Source: OMIW01 sp044235645
Lineage (GTDB): Bacteria; Bdellovibrionota_C; UBA2361; OMIW01
Direction: 5' to 3'
Assembly: GCA_044235645.1 (NCBI GenBank)
Contig: JBIIHQ010000009.1
Location: 71,259 to 135,258 of the forward strand
Length of the DNA stretch: 64,000 nucleotides
The translations under genes and the position numbers were made by a program. Shown in pieces: positions 42,955-53,391 of the stretch (position 1 is its first letter; each line of letters begins with the position of its first letter). The notes under the pieces are model-generated. The model did not search any database and had not been told where the DNA came from. It saw only the letters and a list, made by a program, of their open reading frames with translations.

Positions 42955-44742
42955 CTACTGGAGGAGCCCCACTAGGAAGACGAGGAATTGAACCGCGGCA
43001 ATCTTCATCACTAGTGCTACCGGATAGGCCGTCGCATAGCTCACCATCGGAACCGTCGAATCAACCGTGTTCGCCATGACGCCGAGCGCCGGGGTAGACG
43101 TCATCGCCCCACACAATCCTCCTAAGGTCTCAAGAGGCCGCATCCGCATCACCAGTCGCGCAACGAGATATCCGATACAGAGAGGAGTAACTGATGTCAA
43201 GATCGCAACTACGAAGAGGATAAATCCGTATTGCTGAACAATACTCACGAATGAGCCTCCCGCCTGAACCCCCGCCTCAGCAAGAAAGAGCACCAGACCG
43301 ATCTCTCGCAAAACCTGCTGTGCAGCGAGCGGAACTCGCGCTGCAATGCGCCCGATGCGGCCGAAATGACCAAGTATCAACGCAACTAGCAGGGTTCCAC
43401 CGGCAAGGCCAAGATGGATCGGCTGCGTCCCCGGCAAACTAAACGGAATCAACCCTACGAATATACCGAAAAGAACTCCTCCCGCCAAAGAATAGAGGTC
43501 GGTCTCCTGCAGAGCTTTCTCTCTGTGCCCAACGAAACGTGAGAACTCCGACAACGCCTCCTGACTCGCCACCACCGTTATCTGATCAGCATACTCCAAA
43601 GAGGTCGAACTGACTGGGACAAACTCTCCTCCCATGCGCCGGATTCGGGTAATCAAAACCGAATGAGTGCGAAAGAGATCGAGCTCCGCAAGGGTTTTTC
43701 CTACAACCTGAGGCGAGGTAACCACAAAGGTATCACGGGTACTCACTAATTCATCGTCGTGCCATCCGTGCGCATCGAACTCTTCGCCGAAGAAATTGAT
43801 AACAGAGGTCGAATTCCTCTCATCACCGACCACAAGCAAAACCTGCCCTTCCTCGAACACACAATCGCGGGTAATCGGGATAAGCTTCCCTTCCACCATC
43901 CGCCTCGTGATCCGGAATCCTAGGCTCGACATTATCTCCGCGTGGGGGCTGATAATCGCTTTTCCAAACAAAGCTGGATTCTTTACCTTGACCCCAAGAC
44001 GCACGATATGACGCTCAGATCGACCTGTGTCACCTCCTTCTTCCGCTAGATTCAACCTCAGCAATCGGGGCAAAAGCTGCACAAACAGAACTATTCCCAA
44101 CACTCCCGCTGGATAGGCTACCCCGTACCCAACTGAAATTAGCGATTTAGTCCCCGCGACGGAATCAAGCGCCGCTGCTAGCGCCGGGGTGCTTGTGAGA
44201 GAGCCCGCAAAAATACCCGCTGCTAGCTCAACAGGGATACCAACGATTGAGGCAGCTATCCCAACTGTCAACACAGCCCCCAACACAACAACGACCGTCA
44301 TCTGGGCTAGCTGCTTCCCCGACCGAGCGAAGGATGAAAAGAACGAGGGACCCGCGCCAATGCCCACGCTGTAAATAAAAAGAACCAAACCCAGGGAACC
44401 AACACCCGCCGGGACCGTGTAACCCAGATGGCCCAAAAGAAGGGCCGAGAAGATTACTCCCGACGAGCCGAGCGAGAGCTTACCAACCTCAATTCGACCG
44501 ATCAGCAATCCTGCACCAATAACGGCAAAGAGCGCAAATAGATCATTTTGGAGGAGAATCTGTATTGTCGATGGAGCGTGTGAGGATACAGACGCCGTTC
44601 CATCTCCCCCTCCCGATACTGCTCCGTGTAACTGACCCGTCGCTATCGCAAATTCAGGTATCCCGAGGATGGCACCGATGGTGCAGAGACATATCAGGGC
44701 AAAAAACATCAATTCCCGCGGCTTAGCTGTAACTTTATTCAT
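42955..44742 (-). CDS. AspT/YbjL-like transporter with two RCK-C domains
   Basis: From the ATG at 44742 the 595-residue protein has two blocks of five or six membrane helices with a central cytosolic part. Each block has the repeat-like GLLIGRIEVG / GILVGLIPFSLPG start and CGAMTSTPALG or GSLTSTPALAAA in the pore. The central part shows two TrkA-C/RCK-C folds (MSSLGFRITRRMVEGKLIPITRD and TRIRRMGGEFVPVSSTSLEYAD), which sense ligands. This is the aspartate:alanine exchanger family; YbjL and YidE of E. coli have the same layout. Its substrate is unknown. An upstream start at 44778 is possible. Confidence 0.9.
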   Translation of the reverse strand: MNKVTAKPRELMFFALICLCTIGAILGIPEFAIATGQLHGAVSGGGDGTASVSSHAPSTIQILLQNDLFALFAVIGAGLLIGRIEVGKLSLGSSGVIFSALLLGHLGYTVPAGVGSLGLVLFIYSVGIGAGPSFFSSFARSGKQLAQMTVVVVLGAVLTVGIAASIVGIPVELAAGIFAGSLTSTPALAAALDSVAGTKSLISVGYGVAYPAGVLGIVLFVQLLPRLLRLNLAEEGGDTGRSERHIVRLGVKVKNPALFGKAIISPHAEIMSSLGFRITRRMVEGKLIPITRDCVFEEGQVLLVVGDERNSTSVINFFGEEFDAHGWHDDELVSTRDTFVVTSPQVVGKTLAELDLFRTHSVLITRIRRMGGEFVPVSSTSLEYADQITVVASQEALSEFSRFVGHREKALQETDLYSLAGGVLFGIFVGLIPFSLPGTQPIHLGLAGGTLLVALILGHFGRIGRIAARVPLAAQQVLREIGLVLFLAEAGVQAGGSFVSIVQQYGFILFVVAILTSVTPLCIGYLVARLVMRMRPLETLGGLCGAMTSTPALGVMANTVDSTVPMVSYATAYPVALVMKIAAVQFLVFLVGLLQ

Positions 44743-45075
44743 AGAGAAACGCCGCGAGTGAGCAGGTAATAAATTCATAACAAAAGTGGGGCCCCAGTCA
44801 CAACACATTTGAAACCGCAGTAAGTTCACCACTGCCGAAAGTATACGCCAGATTGGGTTATCTAGCCAAAACTTCCCCTATTTTTTATGAATAATTACCC
44901 ATTTATTCCAACCTCTGCTGACCGATTGTGGACACTGTGGTAGGATATTGGAGCAGTTGACGGCCGTTCATTCCCTCGCCTTCTCCCCCTCTTTCTTGTC
45001 CGCACCCGTAAGCCGACTATCAGGGTATTTCGCTCACCGTTGCATCGTACCTTTTTGTTTCAAGATGTGATCGCT

Positions 45076-46008
45076 ATGGCCTCATATTCCCCTTTTCAAC
45101 TCCTCATCCACGGAGGTGCTGGCCAAATCCTCCAAAAGGAGGATTACACTGAAAGCATAGCCACCATCCTCTCGGCTGGGCGTTCCCTCCTTGCTGATGG
45201 TGCGCCAGCTATCTCCGTCGTTGAGCGCTGCGTACAACTCCTAGAGGACGACCCGCTTTTCAATGCAGGGAGGGGCTCAGTTCTGAATAGTAAGGGAGGT
45301 ATCGAGATGGATGCTGCGATCATGGAGGGGAACCTCCTCGCGGCAGGCTCAGTAGCAGGAATTTGGGGAGTAAAAAATCCAGTATCGCTCGCGCGACGAG
45401 TGATGGAGGAAACTGAGCACGTCATGCTCATCGGCGAAGGTGCTGTCGAGTTCGCCAGACTGATAGGGGCTCCATTTGAAGAGGATGATTATTTCCTGAC
45501 TGAGCGTCGAATTGAGCAATGGCATCGAGCAAAAAAGGCAAATCAAACCGCCCTTGATCACGACGATCCAACCCCAACTCGGCCCAGCTCACACAGCGAC
45601 CGAAAGTTCGGCACCGTGGGCGCGGTTGCCCGCGATAGCTCGGGCAATCTTGCTGCGGCGACCTCAACAGGAGGGATTACGAACAAGCAGTTCGGTCGAG
45701 TGGGTGATTCTCCGATCATTGGTGCGGGGGTTTTCGCCGATAACGAAACATGTGCCGTATCTGCCACCGGCCACGGCGAAGGATTTCTCCGAACCACCAT
45801 CGCCAAGCGTATTGCGGAGTATATTGCCTATCAAGGGCGGGACGCGCAGGCAGCAGCAGATGCTGCCATAGCTCATTTGAAGGCACGGGTAGGGGGAGTC
45901 GGGGGGGTTATAGTAATTGACAGAGCTGGCCACTGGGGGAGTAGCTTTTCCTCTGCAGCGATGATTCACGGGCGGGCTGATGCGGATGGAATAGTGGTCA
46001 TGACCTAG
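45076..46008 (+). CDS. iaaA: isoaspartyl peptidase / plant-type L-asparaginase
   Basis: The 310-residue precursor is an Ntn hydrolase that cuts itself before Thr180 (RKFG-TVGAVARD) to form alpha and beta chains. Other marks are IHGGAG at the N-terminus, NAGRGSVLN, MDAAIMEG, ATSTGGITNKQFGRVGDSPIIGAG and SATGHGE. It hydrolyses isoaspartyl dipeptides and asparagine, repairing or recycling damaged peptides. The linker before the cut is extended and hydrophilic. The ATG at 45076 gives the normal N-terminus; a TTG 36 bases upstream is unlikely. Confidence 0.95.
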   Translation: MASYSPFQLLIHGGAGQILQKEDYTESIATILSAGRSLLADGAPAISVVERCVQLLEDDPLFNAGRGSVLNSKGGIEMDAAIMEGNLLAAGSVAGIWGVKNPVSLARRVMEETEHVMLIGEGAVEFARLIGAPFEEDDYFLTERRIEQWHRAKKANQTALDHDDPTPTRPSSHSDRKFGTVGAVARDSSGNLAAATSTGGITNKQFGRVGDSPIIGAGVFADNETCAVSATGHGEGFLRTTIAKRIAEYIAYQGRDAQAAADAAIAHLKARVGGVGGVIVIDRAGHWGSSFSSAAMIHGRADADGIVVMT

Positions 46009-46188
46009 GCTAATTATTTTCCAATTCAACTTGTTTTTGCTCCAAGTTTGTTTTACGGTTCCGGGCGTTTAACGGGTTACCGACCACGAGGGCACAACCC
46101 ATCACATCATCGGTGCGTGTCCGCGAGATTATGAGTCCGACCAATAAACGTTCGGACAAACGGTGCCCTTCCGAGCAACGGAGTTACT

Positions 46189-48408
46189 GTGGTACCCACG
46201 CCAGAATCTGCGCGGCATGACGATTCCCCTCGCCTTCCGTCCCTGACCCCCTCTCAGATCGATGCTTTTGGTGCGACGCATACGATGCAACGTTATGACG
46301 CTATCAGGGCTGACATTGTTGAAGGGCTTCGCTGTGATGCTCCTCGGGGAAGTGCCGCTCAAAGGGGCCATATAACGGTCTCAGCTCCATCACAATCGAC
46401 GATTGCGGACATCCTACCGGTGCGCCAGTTCGAGCCACAGATAAGAGAGCTTCTGGAGGCAAACGATATCGTCATTCTCACCTCCGAGACCGGCTCGGGC
46501 AAAACCACGCAAATACCGCAAATCCTTGGAGAACTAGGTCTATCTGTTCTCGTTACTCAGCCTCGACGGGTGACAACCACGAGCGCCGCCGAACGAGTTG
46601 CTGAGGAGATGGGGGAACTACTGGGCGGCACCGTGGGCTTCGCCCATGGGCTTGAAAAAAATTACTCAGCTGCTGACACACGGATCCTCTTCTGTACCGA
46701 TGGATACGAGCTCGTCCGCGAGCTCTCAGCCGGGCGCGATAAACGAAAGTTCGATGTCCTCGTCCTCGACGAGATTCACGAGATGAACTCGAATATGGTG
46801 CTGCTACTGGCGCTCGCTCGTGAGTATGTACAAGAGCATCCGGGGACTAAGTTGATGGTGATGTCGGCGACGATGAATGCAGACACAATCGCAGCCTATA
46901 TGGGATACGATGGAGCGCCGGCACCCGTCTTAGAAATTCCAGGAAGAACCTTTCCGGTTGCAGTCGCCGAGCCGATTGCATCCGAGAAGCTCGACCTCTA
47001 TGCCCGAATTGAAGCGGAGATAACATTCCGAGTTTCCCAACAGGAAGAGCTACTGGTGTTTCTGCCAGGCAAGCGAGAAATTGAAAGAATGAGTGCCAAT
47101 CTCCGAAAAATGGGGCTGGAAGCAGCTATCATTCCGTTTCACAGCGAGCTATCGCGCGAGGCGCTCGATGAAGCATTCATCAATAGGGGCCAGCCTCGGG
47201 TAATTCTTGCGACCAATATAGCCCAAACAGGTCTCACTCTCTCGGTAGATACCGTCATCGATAGTGGCCTTGAGCGAAGCATCTCCCAGATTTATAACGA
47301 TAATGCGCTTGACGTCTCCGAGATATCTCAGTTCGACGTCGCTCAACGCATGGGACGCGTTGGGCGCGATAAACCGGGTGCATATGTGTATCTGGGAATC
47401 ACGCCGATTGACCAGCTTCCGGCTGAGCCCACCCCGGATCTACTGCGCAGCTCGATCGACTCACTCGTTCTGAGATTGCTTCACGCTGGCCGTCCGATTG
47501 AGACGATGAATCTCCTCCATCAACCGACTGAAGAGCAGGTTCGGGTAAGCTATCAGCGGCTCGCTGAACTGGGGATTATTCATAATCACCGCGGCCAACA
47601 CTCCATCACCAAGCTCGGGAAGCAGGTCGTCAAGCTTCCCGTTGATGTTCGTGCTGGAATTATGATTTCCGAGGCACTTCGACGAGAAGGCGAGTTCCCA
47701 GGAATTACTCGCGAAGTTATCGACATCGTCGCGGTTCTCGAGACGGGCAGTATGACTGATCCGCGAATGGAAAGAGAGTGGAAGAAGTTGTTCCGAGGGG
47801 AGGATCGTTCTGATCTCCTGGGGCAACTTGCCATCTTTCATGAGGCTGAAGGGAGAGCTCACTACTGGTATATTAATCACGGAGTCAAAGAGCGGCAGAT
47901 CGAGAGAGCTGTCTCCGTTCGACAGCTACTCCTGGACCGAATTGAACTTTCTGAGGAGACCACCGGGCCACACCATGGAGTTCCGATGGGCTGGGAGTCC
48001 AGTTACCGCCGACAGGTGCTCGAATGCGTGTGGAGTGGGATGATTGATTCCGCGTTCCGACGGGTTCGGGATGGATGGACCAACGGCTCAGGAGTTCGGC
48101 AACTGCCGAGAGATTCAGTCCTCAAAGAGGCCAAACTAGTCGTCGGTGCGCCCTTCGGAATCGGAAATGGAAGTACCCCCGATGAATCCGAGATGCAGCA
48201 CTTCGTCTTTTCAGCGACAGAGATAGACCCGAGCTGGTATAAAAACCATTTCGGACATCTCCCGGAAAGGAAACAAAGACTCGCTCAAGGGCTATCGAGT
48301 CAGGCGCACGAGGACCGGAAGCATCGCCACCATGACCGCGACCGATCATCAAAGTTGGGTAAGCAGGGAAGGCGTCGCGACCATCACGATGGCAGATCAC
48401 GACATTAA
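46189..48408 (+). CDS. DEAH-box ATP-dependent RNA helicase (HrpA/HrpB-like)
   Basis: The 739-residue protein starts at a GTG with CGGAG upstream. It has Walker A SETGSGKTT (99-107), TQPRRV, DEIH (194-197), SAT (226-228) and motifs ILATNIAQTGLTL and QRMGRVGRDKPG, followed by winged-helix and ratchet domains as in DEAH/DHX helicases. It is shorter than E. coli HrpA (about 1300) or HrpB (about 820). The last 35 residues are His/Arg/Asp-rich (HRHHDRDR). It probably remodels RNA or ribonucleoproteins. Confidence 0.9.
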   Translation: MVPTPESARHDDSPRLPSLTPSQIDAFGATHTMQRYDAIRADIVEGLRCDAPRGSAAQRGHITVSAPSQSTIADILPVRQFEPQIRELLEANDIVILTSETGSGKTTQIPQILGELGLSVLVTQPRRVTTTSAAERVAEEMGELLGGTVGFAHGLEKNYSAADTRILFCTDGYELVRELSAGRDKRKFDVLVLDEIHEMNSNMVLLLALAREYVQEHPGTKLMVMSATMNADTIAAYMGYDGAPAPVLEIPGRTFPVAVAEPIASEKLDLYARIEAEITFRVSQQEELLVFLPGKREIERMSANLRKMGLEAAIIPFHSELSREALDEAFINRGQPRVILATNIAQTGLTLSVDTVIDSGLERSISQIYNDNALDVSEISQFDVAQRMGRVGRDKPGAYVYLGITPIDQLPAEPTPDLLRSSIDSLVLRLLHAGRPIETMNLLHQPTEEQVRVSYQRLAELGIIHNHRGQHSITKLGKQVVKLPVDVRAGIMISEALRREGEFPGITREVIDIVAVLETGSMTDPRMEREWKKLFRGEDRSDLLGQLAIFHEAEGRAHYWYINHGVKERQIERAVSVRQLLLDRIELSEETTGPHHGVPMGWESSYRRQVLECVWSGMIDSAFRRVRDGWTNGSGVRQLPRDSVLKEAKLVVGAPFGIGNGSTPDESEMQHFVFSATEIDPSWYKNHFGHLPERKQRLAQGLSSQAHEDRKHRHHDRDRSSKLGKQGRRRDHHDGRSRH

Positions 48409-48427
48409 AGACGCCTGCAAAATCGCT

Positions 48428-50050
48428 CTACGAGAGGAAATCCTCCAACGCATGGTGGGGATTTTGTTCCCCTACAAATCTCCGCTCCCACTCGCTCGTA
48501 CACAGCAGAACGACTCGTCCTGCCTTATCGAGAGCAAGATATGAGCCTTGGGTTTTGCGCAACGTCGCAGGGTCACCTTTGAGATATGAGCTAAACTTGT
48601 AGGGCAAAAAGTCGATACCAACCGTGACACCATACTCTTCGCGGAGCCGATATTCGAGCACCTCAAACTGCAACTTCCCCACAGCCGCAACAAAAGGCGG
48701 ATCGCTTGGATGTTGCCACGACCGCATGATCTGGATCGCCCCCTCATTACTGAGCTGATCAAGCCCTTTCTCGAATGCTTTGAGCCTTAGGACATCTTTG
48801 GGCCGCACTTGGGCCATTACTTCGGGAGGAAACTGTGGCATCGGGAGAAAATTAAAATCGCGCTGCACTGAGATCGTATCACCGATCGCATACAGTCCCG
48901 GATTAATCACCCCCACAATGTCTCCCGGATAGGCATCTTCAACAGTATCCCGATCCTGGGCGACCATCGAGTATGACCGAGCAAGTCGCACTTCCTTACC
49001 CGTCCTATGATGTTTGACCACCATGTCTCGTTCAAATCGACCGGAGCATACCCGCACGAATGCCATACTGTCGCGATGGCGCGGATTCATATTTGCCTGA
49101 ATCTTGAACACGTATCCAGAAAACGGTGTGGTGACCGGGTCAATTACCTCTGGATTACCAGCACTTCCCGTTGCCTGATACGCCCTCGGCGAGGGGGCGA
49201 GATCGAGAAAAGCATCAAAGAAAGGCTCGACTCCGTAATTGGTCAACGCCGAACCAAAAAAGACCGGTGTCATCTCTCCTGCGAGAAACTGATCACGGTC
49301 AAAGCTATTTCCCGCAATGTCAAGAAGCTCAAGCTCTTCCCGAAGCTGCGCGGTGACCGGACCATCGACCCAACGCTCAACGTCACCGAGCGGCACCTCG
49401 TTCACCCCCGCTTTCAGTGTCCCCCCCTTCTCGGAACGCTCAAAAAGCACCGCTACATCGCGGGCTCGGTCAACAACCCCCGCAAACTCACGCCCATAGC
49501 CGATGGGCCAATTACGGGGGGAGGATTGAATACCAAGGACCGATTCGACCTCATGGAGAAGGTCGAGCATCTCGCGCGACGGAAGATCGAGCTTGTTGAT
49601 AAAGGTAAGGATTGGGATCGAACGCATCCGACATACCGTAAAGAGCTTCTTGGTTTGCTCTTCGACCCCTTTAGCAGCATCGATAACCATGATAGCGCTG
49701 TCAGCAGCCGTCAAGGTACGATAGGTGTCTTCGCTGAAATCCTGATGACCCGGGGTGTCAAGGACATTAATAATCCGTCCTTTGTAAGGGAACTGCATCG
49801 CGGATGCGGTAATTGAGATACCGCGCTCTTGCTCCATACCCATCCAGTCGGAGCTCGTCGCCTTACTACCCTTACGTCCTCGAACCATTCCGGCGGTTCT
49901 CACCATGCCCGAATAGAGGAGCAGCTTCTCAGTAAGCGTCGTTTTGCCCGCATCGGGGTGGCTAATGATCGCAAATGTGCGACGATTCCCTACCTCGGCA
50001 GCTAGCCGTTGTGCATCGCTTACGGAATAACCTTCACTTCTCTGATTCAT
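48428..50050 (-). CDS. prfC: peptide chain release factor 3
   Basis: RF3 is the GTPase that removes RF1 or RF2 from the ribosome after termination. From the ATG at 50050 it has 540 residues with the GTP motifs SHPDAGKTTL (G1), the ITASAMQFPY switch region, DTPGHQDF (G3), FINKLD (G4) and the RF3-type C-terminal domains (VGKLQFEVLEYRL, PYKFSSYLKG). Alignment with the 529-residue E. coli protein in length excludes EF-G. It is convergent with the helicase gene, 19 bases apart. Confidence 0.96.
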   Translation of the reverse strand: MNQRSEGYSVSDAQRLAAEVGNRRTFAIISHPDAGKTTLTEKLLLYSGMVRTAGMVRGRKGSKATSSDWMGMEQERGISITASAMQFPYKGRIINVLDTPGHQDFSEDTYRTLTAADSAIMVIDAAKGVEEQTKKLFTVCRMRSIPILTFINKLDLPSREMLDLLHEVESVLGIQSSPRNWPIGYGREFAGVVDRARDVAVLFERSEKGGTLKAGVNEVPLGDVERWVDGPVTAQLREELELLDIAGNSFDRDQFLAGEMTPVFFGSALTNYGVEPFFDAFLDLAPSPRAYQATGSAGNPEVIDPVTTPFSGYVFKIQANMNPRHRDSMAFVRVCSGRFERDMVVKHHRTGKEVRLARSYSMVAQDRDTVEDAYPGDIVGVINPGLYAIGDTISVQRDFNFLPMPQFPPEVMAQVRPKDVLRLKAFEKGLDQLSNEGAIQIMRSWQHPSDPPFVAAVGKLQFEVLEYRLREEYGVTVGIDFLPYKFSSYLKGDPATLRKTQGSYLALDKAGRVVLLCTSEWERRFVGEQNPHHALEDFLS

Positions 50051-50125
50051 GGCACTACAAAAGGAAAAAACAACGATTTGATGCCACCCCGGCGGCGTAT
50101 CGACCACTATTAACCCTAATTCCAG

Positions 50126-50572
50126 CTATCTTTTGTCGAGTGGCCCCTCATGTAAAGAGAGTCGCTGGGATGACCATTCGCTGACTCCCCTCATCGCATC
50201 AACCTCAATCTCAACCAATAATCGAGGATCAACAAGCCGTACCACCTGCACAATCGAGCTAGCCGGGCGAACGGCCTCAAATACTTCGTGGTGAGCCCGA
50301 GCATATTCGCCGAAATCAGCGAGATTGGTGACCATTAAGCGGGTCCGAACGACATCGGTAAGCGCAAAACCTGACCCCGCAAGAATCTTTTTGACCTGCT
50401 CCAGGGCAAATCTGGTTTGTGCGTACGAGCTGCTTCCTCCAACAACATCACCCGATGCCACTTGAGCTGTCGTTCCTGATATCGCAAGGGTATTACCTAT
50501 CTGGACCGCCCGAGAGAACCCACGGAGAGGCTCCCAGGGTGAGCCTGAAGCATAGTTGATTCTTTCCGTCAT
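50126..50572 (-). CDS. RidA-family protein
   Basis: The 148-residue protein has the YjgF/YER057c/UK114 fold: SPWEPLRGFSRAVQIG, ISGTTAQ, QTRFALEQVKKIL, VRTRLMVTNLADF and VEIEVDAMRG, with the conserved Arg of the deaminase site in VVRTRLM. RidA enzymes hydrolyse reactive enamine and imine intermediates from PLP enzymes. The N-terminal GSPWE and GxxR region fits the Rid5-7 rather than the classic RidA subfamily, so the substrate range is uncertain. Confidence 0.88.
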   Translation of the reverse strand: MTERINYASGSPWEPLRGFSRAVQIGNTLAISGTTAQVASGDVVGGSSSYAQTRFALEQVKKILAGSGFALTDVVRTRLMVTNLADFGEYARAHHEVFEAVRPASSIVQVVRLVDPRLLVEIEVDAMRGVSEWSSQRLSLHEGPLDKR

Positions 50573-50641
50573 TGTTCATCTCCAAAGAGATTCAGATTAA
50601 CCACCCTATCCGTGCCCATACACTCTCGCACCCCTTAAGAT

Positions 50642-51103
50642 TTACCCCTCAGCGAGTTCTCGTGCCACACGCTCCTGTTCCTCTGAGAGTTGGAATCTAT
50701 AGCGCAACTGCGTGGCAAACCTACGTTCGGAGCGGGCAATCTCTCCATCTGCCATGACGATGCGCCAGCAAACACTAAGAAGCAGCAATCGTTGATCGGG
50801 AGAATACGTCTGATTGAGGAGAGCGAATACCTCATTGAGATTTTCCCCCTGCTTTGTTTGATCGGCTACCCGCCTCAGGAGGGCGGGAATCTGCTCCTCA
50901 CTTTCAGCGAAATAGGTCATGACAACGTCCATGATAGCGCCGGCCTCTTCATCGGCAATATCAGAATCCGAGCGGGTTATCTCAATAAGGAGCCTCACCA
51001 CCGCCTCCAGCACCTCCTGGCCAACCGGCCTTCCCGCATGATCAACTGCTATCGAATCAATGACCGGTTTGCGGCCAAAAAGTGATTTTATCAATTTGAG
51101 CAT
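50642..51103 (-). CDS. TerB-like cytoplasmic protein
   Basis: The 153-residue all-helical protein has a LLIEITRSDSDIADEEAGAIMDVV segment and a later LLLSVCWRIVMADGEIARSERRF, the doubled D/E-rich loops of the TerB superfamily. TerB domains occur in stress and tellurite-resistance proteins and may bind metal. No other ter genes are present. It is convergent with nothing and divergent from the sensor kinase gene. Confidence 0.85.
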   Translation of the reverse strand: MLKLIKSLFGRKPVIDSIAVDHAGRPVGQEVLEAVVRLLIEITRSDSDIADEEAGAIMDVVMTYFAESEEQIPALLRRVADQTKQGENLNEVFALLNQTYSPDQRLLLLSVCWRIVMADGEIARSERRFATQLRYRFQLSEEQERVARELAEG

Positions 51104-51345
51104 GACTCCTCAGCGAAGATATCAAGGGAGCAGAAGGCCACTAGTATAGAGGCACCCAAAATAGAAGAACACCTTCTCCCCAGCGTCCCTTATCTCTCGA
51201 GGCTGTGCAAGTAAATTATCCCAAAAAGGAGACGGGGCATTCAAGAAACAGCTATCAAGCACCTATCTCCTATCTTCTGATTGTCCTCTTTTTCCTAATC
51301 GCAGAACATAGCCATGTTCCTCCTCTCATGTCGGAGATTTTTCTG

Positions 51346-53391
51346 ATGAGCCTGCCCTCTCTTAATCGCGTCCCCTCTGGCCCCACGATTCTCCTAGTCG
51401 AAGACGAAGTGCTCGTTGCAACCGAACTGCGCTACGCTCTTGAATCTGAGGGATTCATCGTATCGGGGACCTCATCATCTGCTGCTGAGGCGATCGAGAG
51501 CTGTCTCGCGCGACGACCCGATATCGCGGTCGTTGATATTCGTCTCAAGGGGAATATCGATGGTATCGACACCGCGAGCGCTCTTCGTAATCAATTCAGC
51601 ATCCCGATAATTTTTCTGACTGCCCACGCTGCTCACGAAGACCTAGAGCGTGCTGAAAAGGTTGAGCCCGTTGGATTTGTAATGAAGCCAGTGGTATTTC
51701 CTGAGCTCGTCGCAAGTCTCAAGCTCGGGATAGTTAAACATGAGGCTGAGCGTAAACTCCGGGCGAGTGAACGCCGACTCTCCACTATCCTCAGATGTCT
51801 CTCCGATGCGGTTATCGTAGTTAACAATAGAGGCACCGTAAATTTTATCAATCAAGCAGGCCTACGCCTGCTCAACACGGAATCCGAACAAATTCTGGGT
51901 AAGCTGCTCTCAGAGGTCATATCGGTAGTCCATCCTCACGAGCGACACTCTGTCATTCCCGATCTCCATTACTCATCCAACCAAGACCCCGACACCCTGA
52001 GTGGCGGCCTCTTACCACAGACCGGCTTACTTCTTCATCAGAGGGAGGAAATACCGGTTGAAATCCAGTCTGCTCCAATGCTTGATGAAGAGGGGGGAGT
52101 GGTGGGTGGCATTCTTGTCGTCAGAGATATTTCTGAACAGATTCGGGTCGATGCTATTAGACTTCAACTCGAGGAACGACTCTTCCAGGCACAAAAAATG
52201 GAATCCCTCGGGCAGCTTGCCGGGGGTATTGCCCATGATTTCAATAACCTCCTTACTGCGATACTCGGAAATATCAATCTACTAAAACATCAGGCACTCC
52301 CGTCTCACGACAAACTTCTTAGCGCGACCGAGCAGGCCTGTTCTCGCGCAGCGGAATTGGTCAGACAACTGCTTTCTTTCGGTCGTGGCGAATCGGACGG
52401 ACATTCTGATTCTGAGGGCAATCGACCAATCGACATTACTTCCATCCTTAGCGAGGTTGTTGAGGTTGTTGAAGCCGCGTCACCAACTCCGGTGTCAATC
52501 GACACGAGAATCAGGAATCCCATCCCGATGCTCATGGGCAATTCATCACAGGTTTATCAACTCATCATGAATCTCTGCATGAATGCGCGCGATGCTGTCC
52601 TGGAGTCGCGAGAATTGAATAGAAACAATCTCACCGCGCAGCGACCCGATATCCTTATATCACTCTCTCGCAAAAAAATACCGAATCATCTTCGAGCTAC
52701 CATCGCTGGGGAGACCTCCGAGGTAGTAGAGCTTCGTGTGAGCGATTCCGGTATCGGTATGACTGAAGAGACGAAGCGTCGAATATTCGAGCCCTTTTTC
52801 ACGACAAAACCGGTCGGAAAGGGCACTGGCCTCGGACTAGCTACCGTCTACGGTATCGTTCGAAGACTCGGAGGAGCCATAGAGGTTGATTCTCAGATCG
52901 GTTCCGGTTCAACTTTTCGGGTACTCCTTCCCGCCCCGGCAGAGACTCGGCATACGGCAATCTCCCTCTCGTCAATCGCAGCCTCTTTCCGGGGTTCAGG
53001 CACCCTTCTTGTCGTCGATGGCGATCCGGTTGTCCGGGATATCATCGGAGCGATGTTCAGTGAACTTGGGTATGGAACTCTTACCGCTGCATCAGCGAGC
53101 GAACTATTCGCCATTTTAGCAAAGGGTCAGAATGTCTCCGCAATCGTTTGCTCGGCGGATCTTCCGGATAGCACCAACAATCAGCTCCTTGAAGCTCTTC
53201 ATCTCCAAAGCCCTCACATCCCCGTAATCATGATCATCGATCGTGGTGCGCCCTCTCGCGACCTTGCCAAACTATCTCAAGTTTCCATCCTTCAAAAACC
53301 CTATAAGCTACACGACCTCGCTCGCGAAGTTTCTTCCGTCGTATCAGCTCGCATGATTGGGGGGAACCAGCCCCTTCAAACGACATCATAA
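51346..53391 (+). CDS. hybrid sensor histidine kinase (REC-PAS-HisKA-HATPase-REC)
   Basis: From the ATG at 51346 (GGAG nine bases upstream) the 681-residue protein is soluble. A receiver domain covers about residues 14-125 with phospho-Asp64 (VVDIRLKG). A PAS domain follows (about 145-265), then the HisKA helix with His297 (GGIAHDFNNLL) and an ATPase domain with N box NLCMNARDAV, DSGIGM, and GTGLGLATVYGIV. The C-terminal receiver has acidic VVDGD and the LQKPY lysine, but the phospho-Asp position reads IVCSADLP, i.e. Ser instead of Asp, so it is probably not phosphorylated. The upstream longer frame contains a hydrophobic segment without support. Confidence 0.92.
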   Translation: MSLPSLNRVPSGPTILLVEDEVLVATELRYALESEGFIVSGTSSSAAEAIESCLARRPDIAVVDIRLKGNIDGIDTASALRNQFSIPIIFLTAHAAHEDLERAEKVEPVGFVMKPVVFPELVASLKLGIVKHEAERKLRASERRLSTILRCLSDAVIVVNNRGTVNFINQAGLRLLNTESEQILGKLLSEVISVVHPHERHSVIPDLHYSSNQDPDTLSGGLLPQTGLLLHQREEIPVEIQSAPMLDEEGGVVGGILVVRDISEQIRVDAIRLQLEERLFQAQKMESLGQLAGGIAHDFNNLLTAILGNINLLKHQALPSHDKLLSATEQACSRAAELVRQLLSFGRGESDGHSDSEGNRPIDITSILSEVVEVVEAASPTPVSIDTRIRNPIPMLMGNSSQVYQLIMNLCMNARDAVLESRELNRNNLTAQRPDILISLSRKKIPNHLRATIAGETSEVVELRVSDSGIGMTEETKRRIFEPFFTTKPVGKGTGLGLATVYGIVRRLGGAIEVDSQIGSGSTFRVLLPAPAETRHTAISLSSIAASFRGSGTLLVVDGDPVVRDIIGAMFSELGYGTLTAASASELFAILAKGQNVSAIVCSADLPDSTNNQLLEALHLQSPHIPVIMIIDRGAPSRDLAKLSQVSILQKPYKLHDLAREVSSVVSARMIGGNQPLQTTS

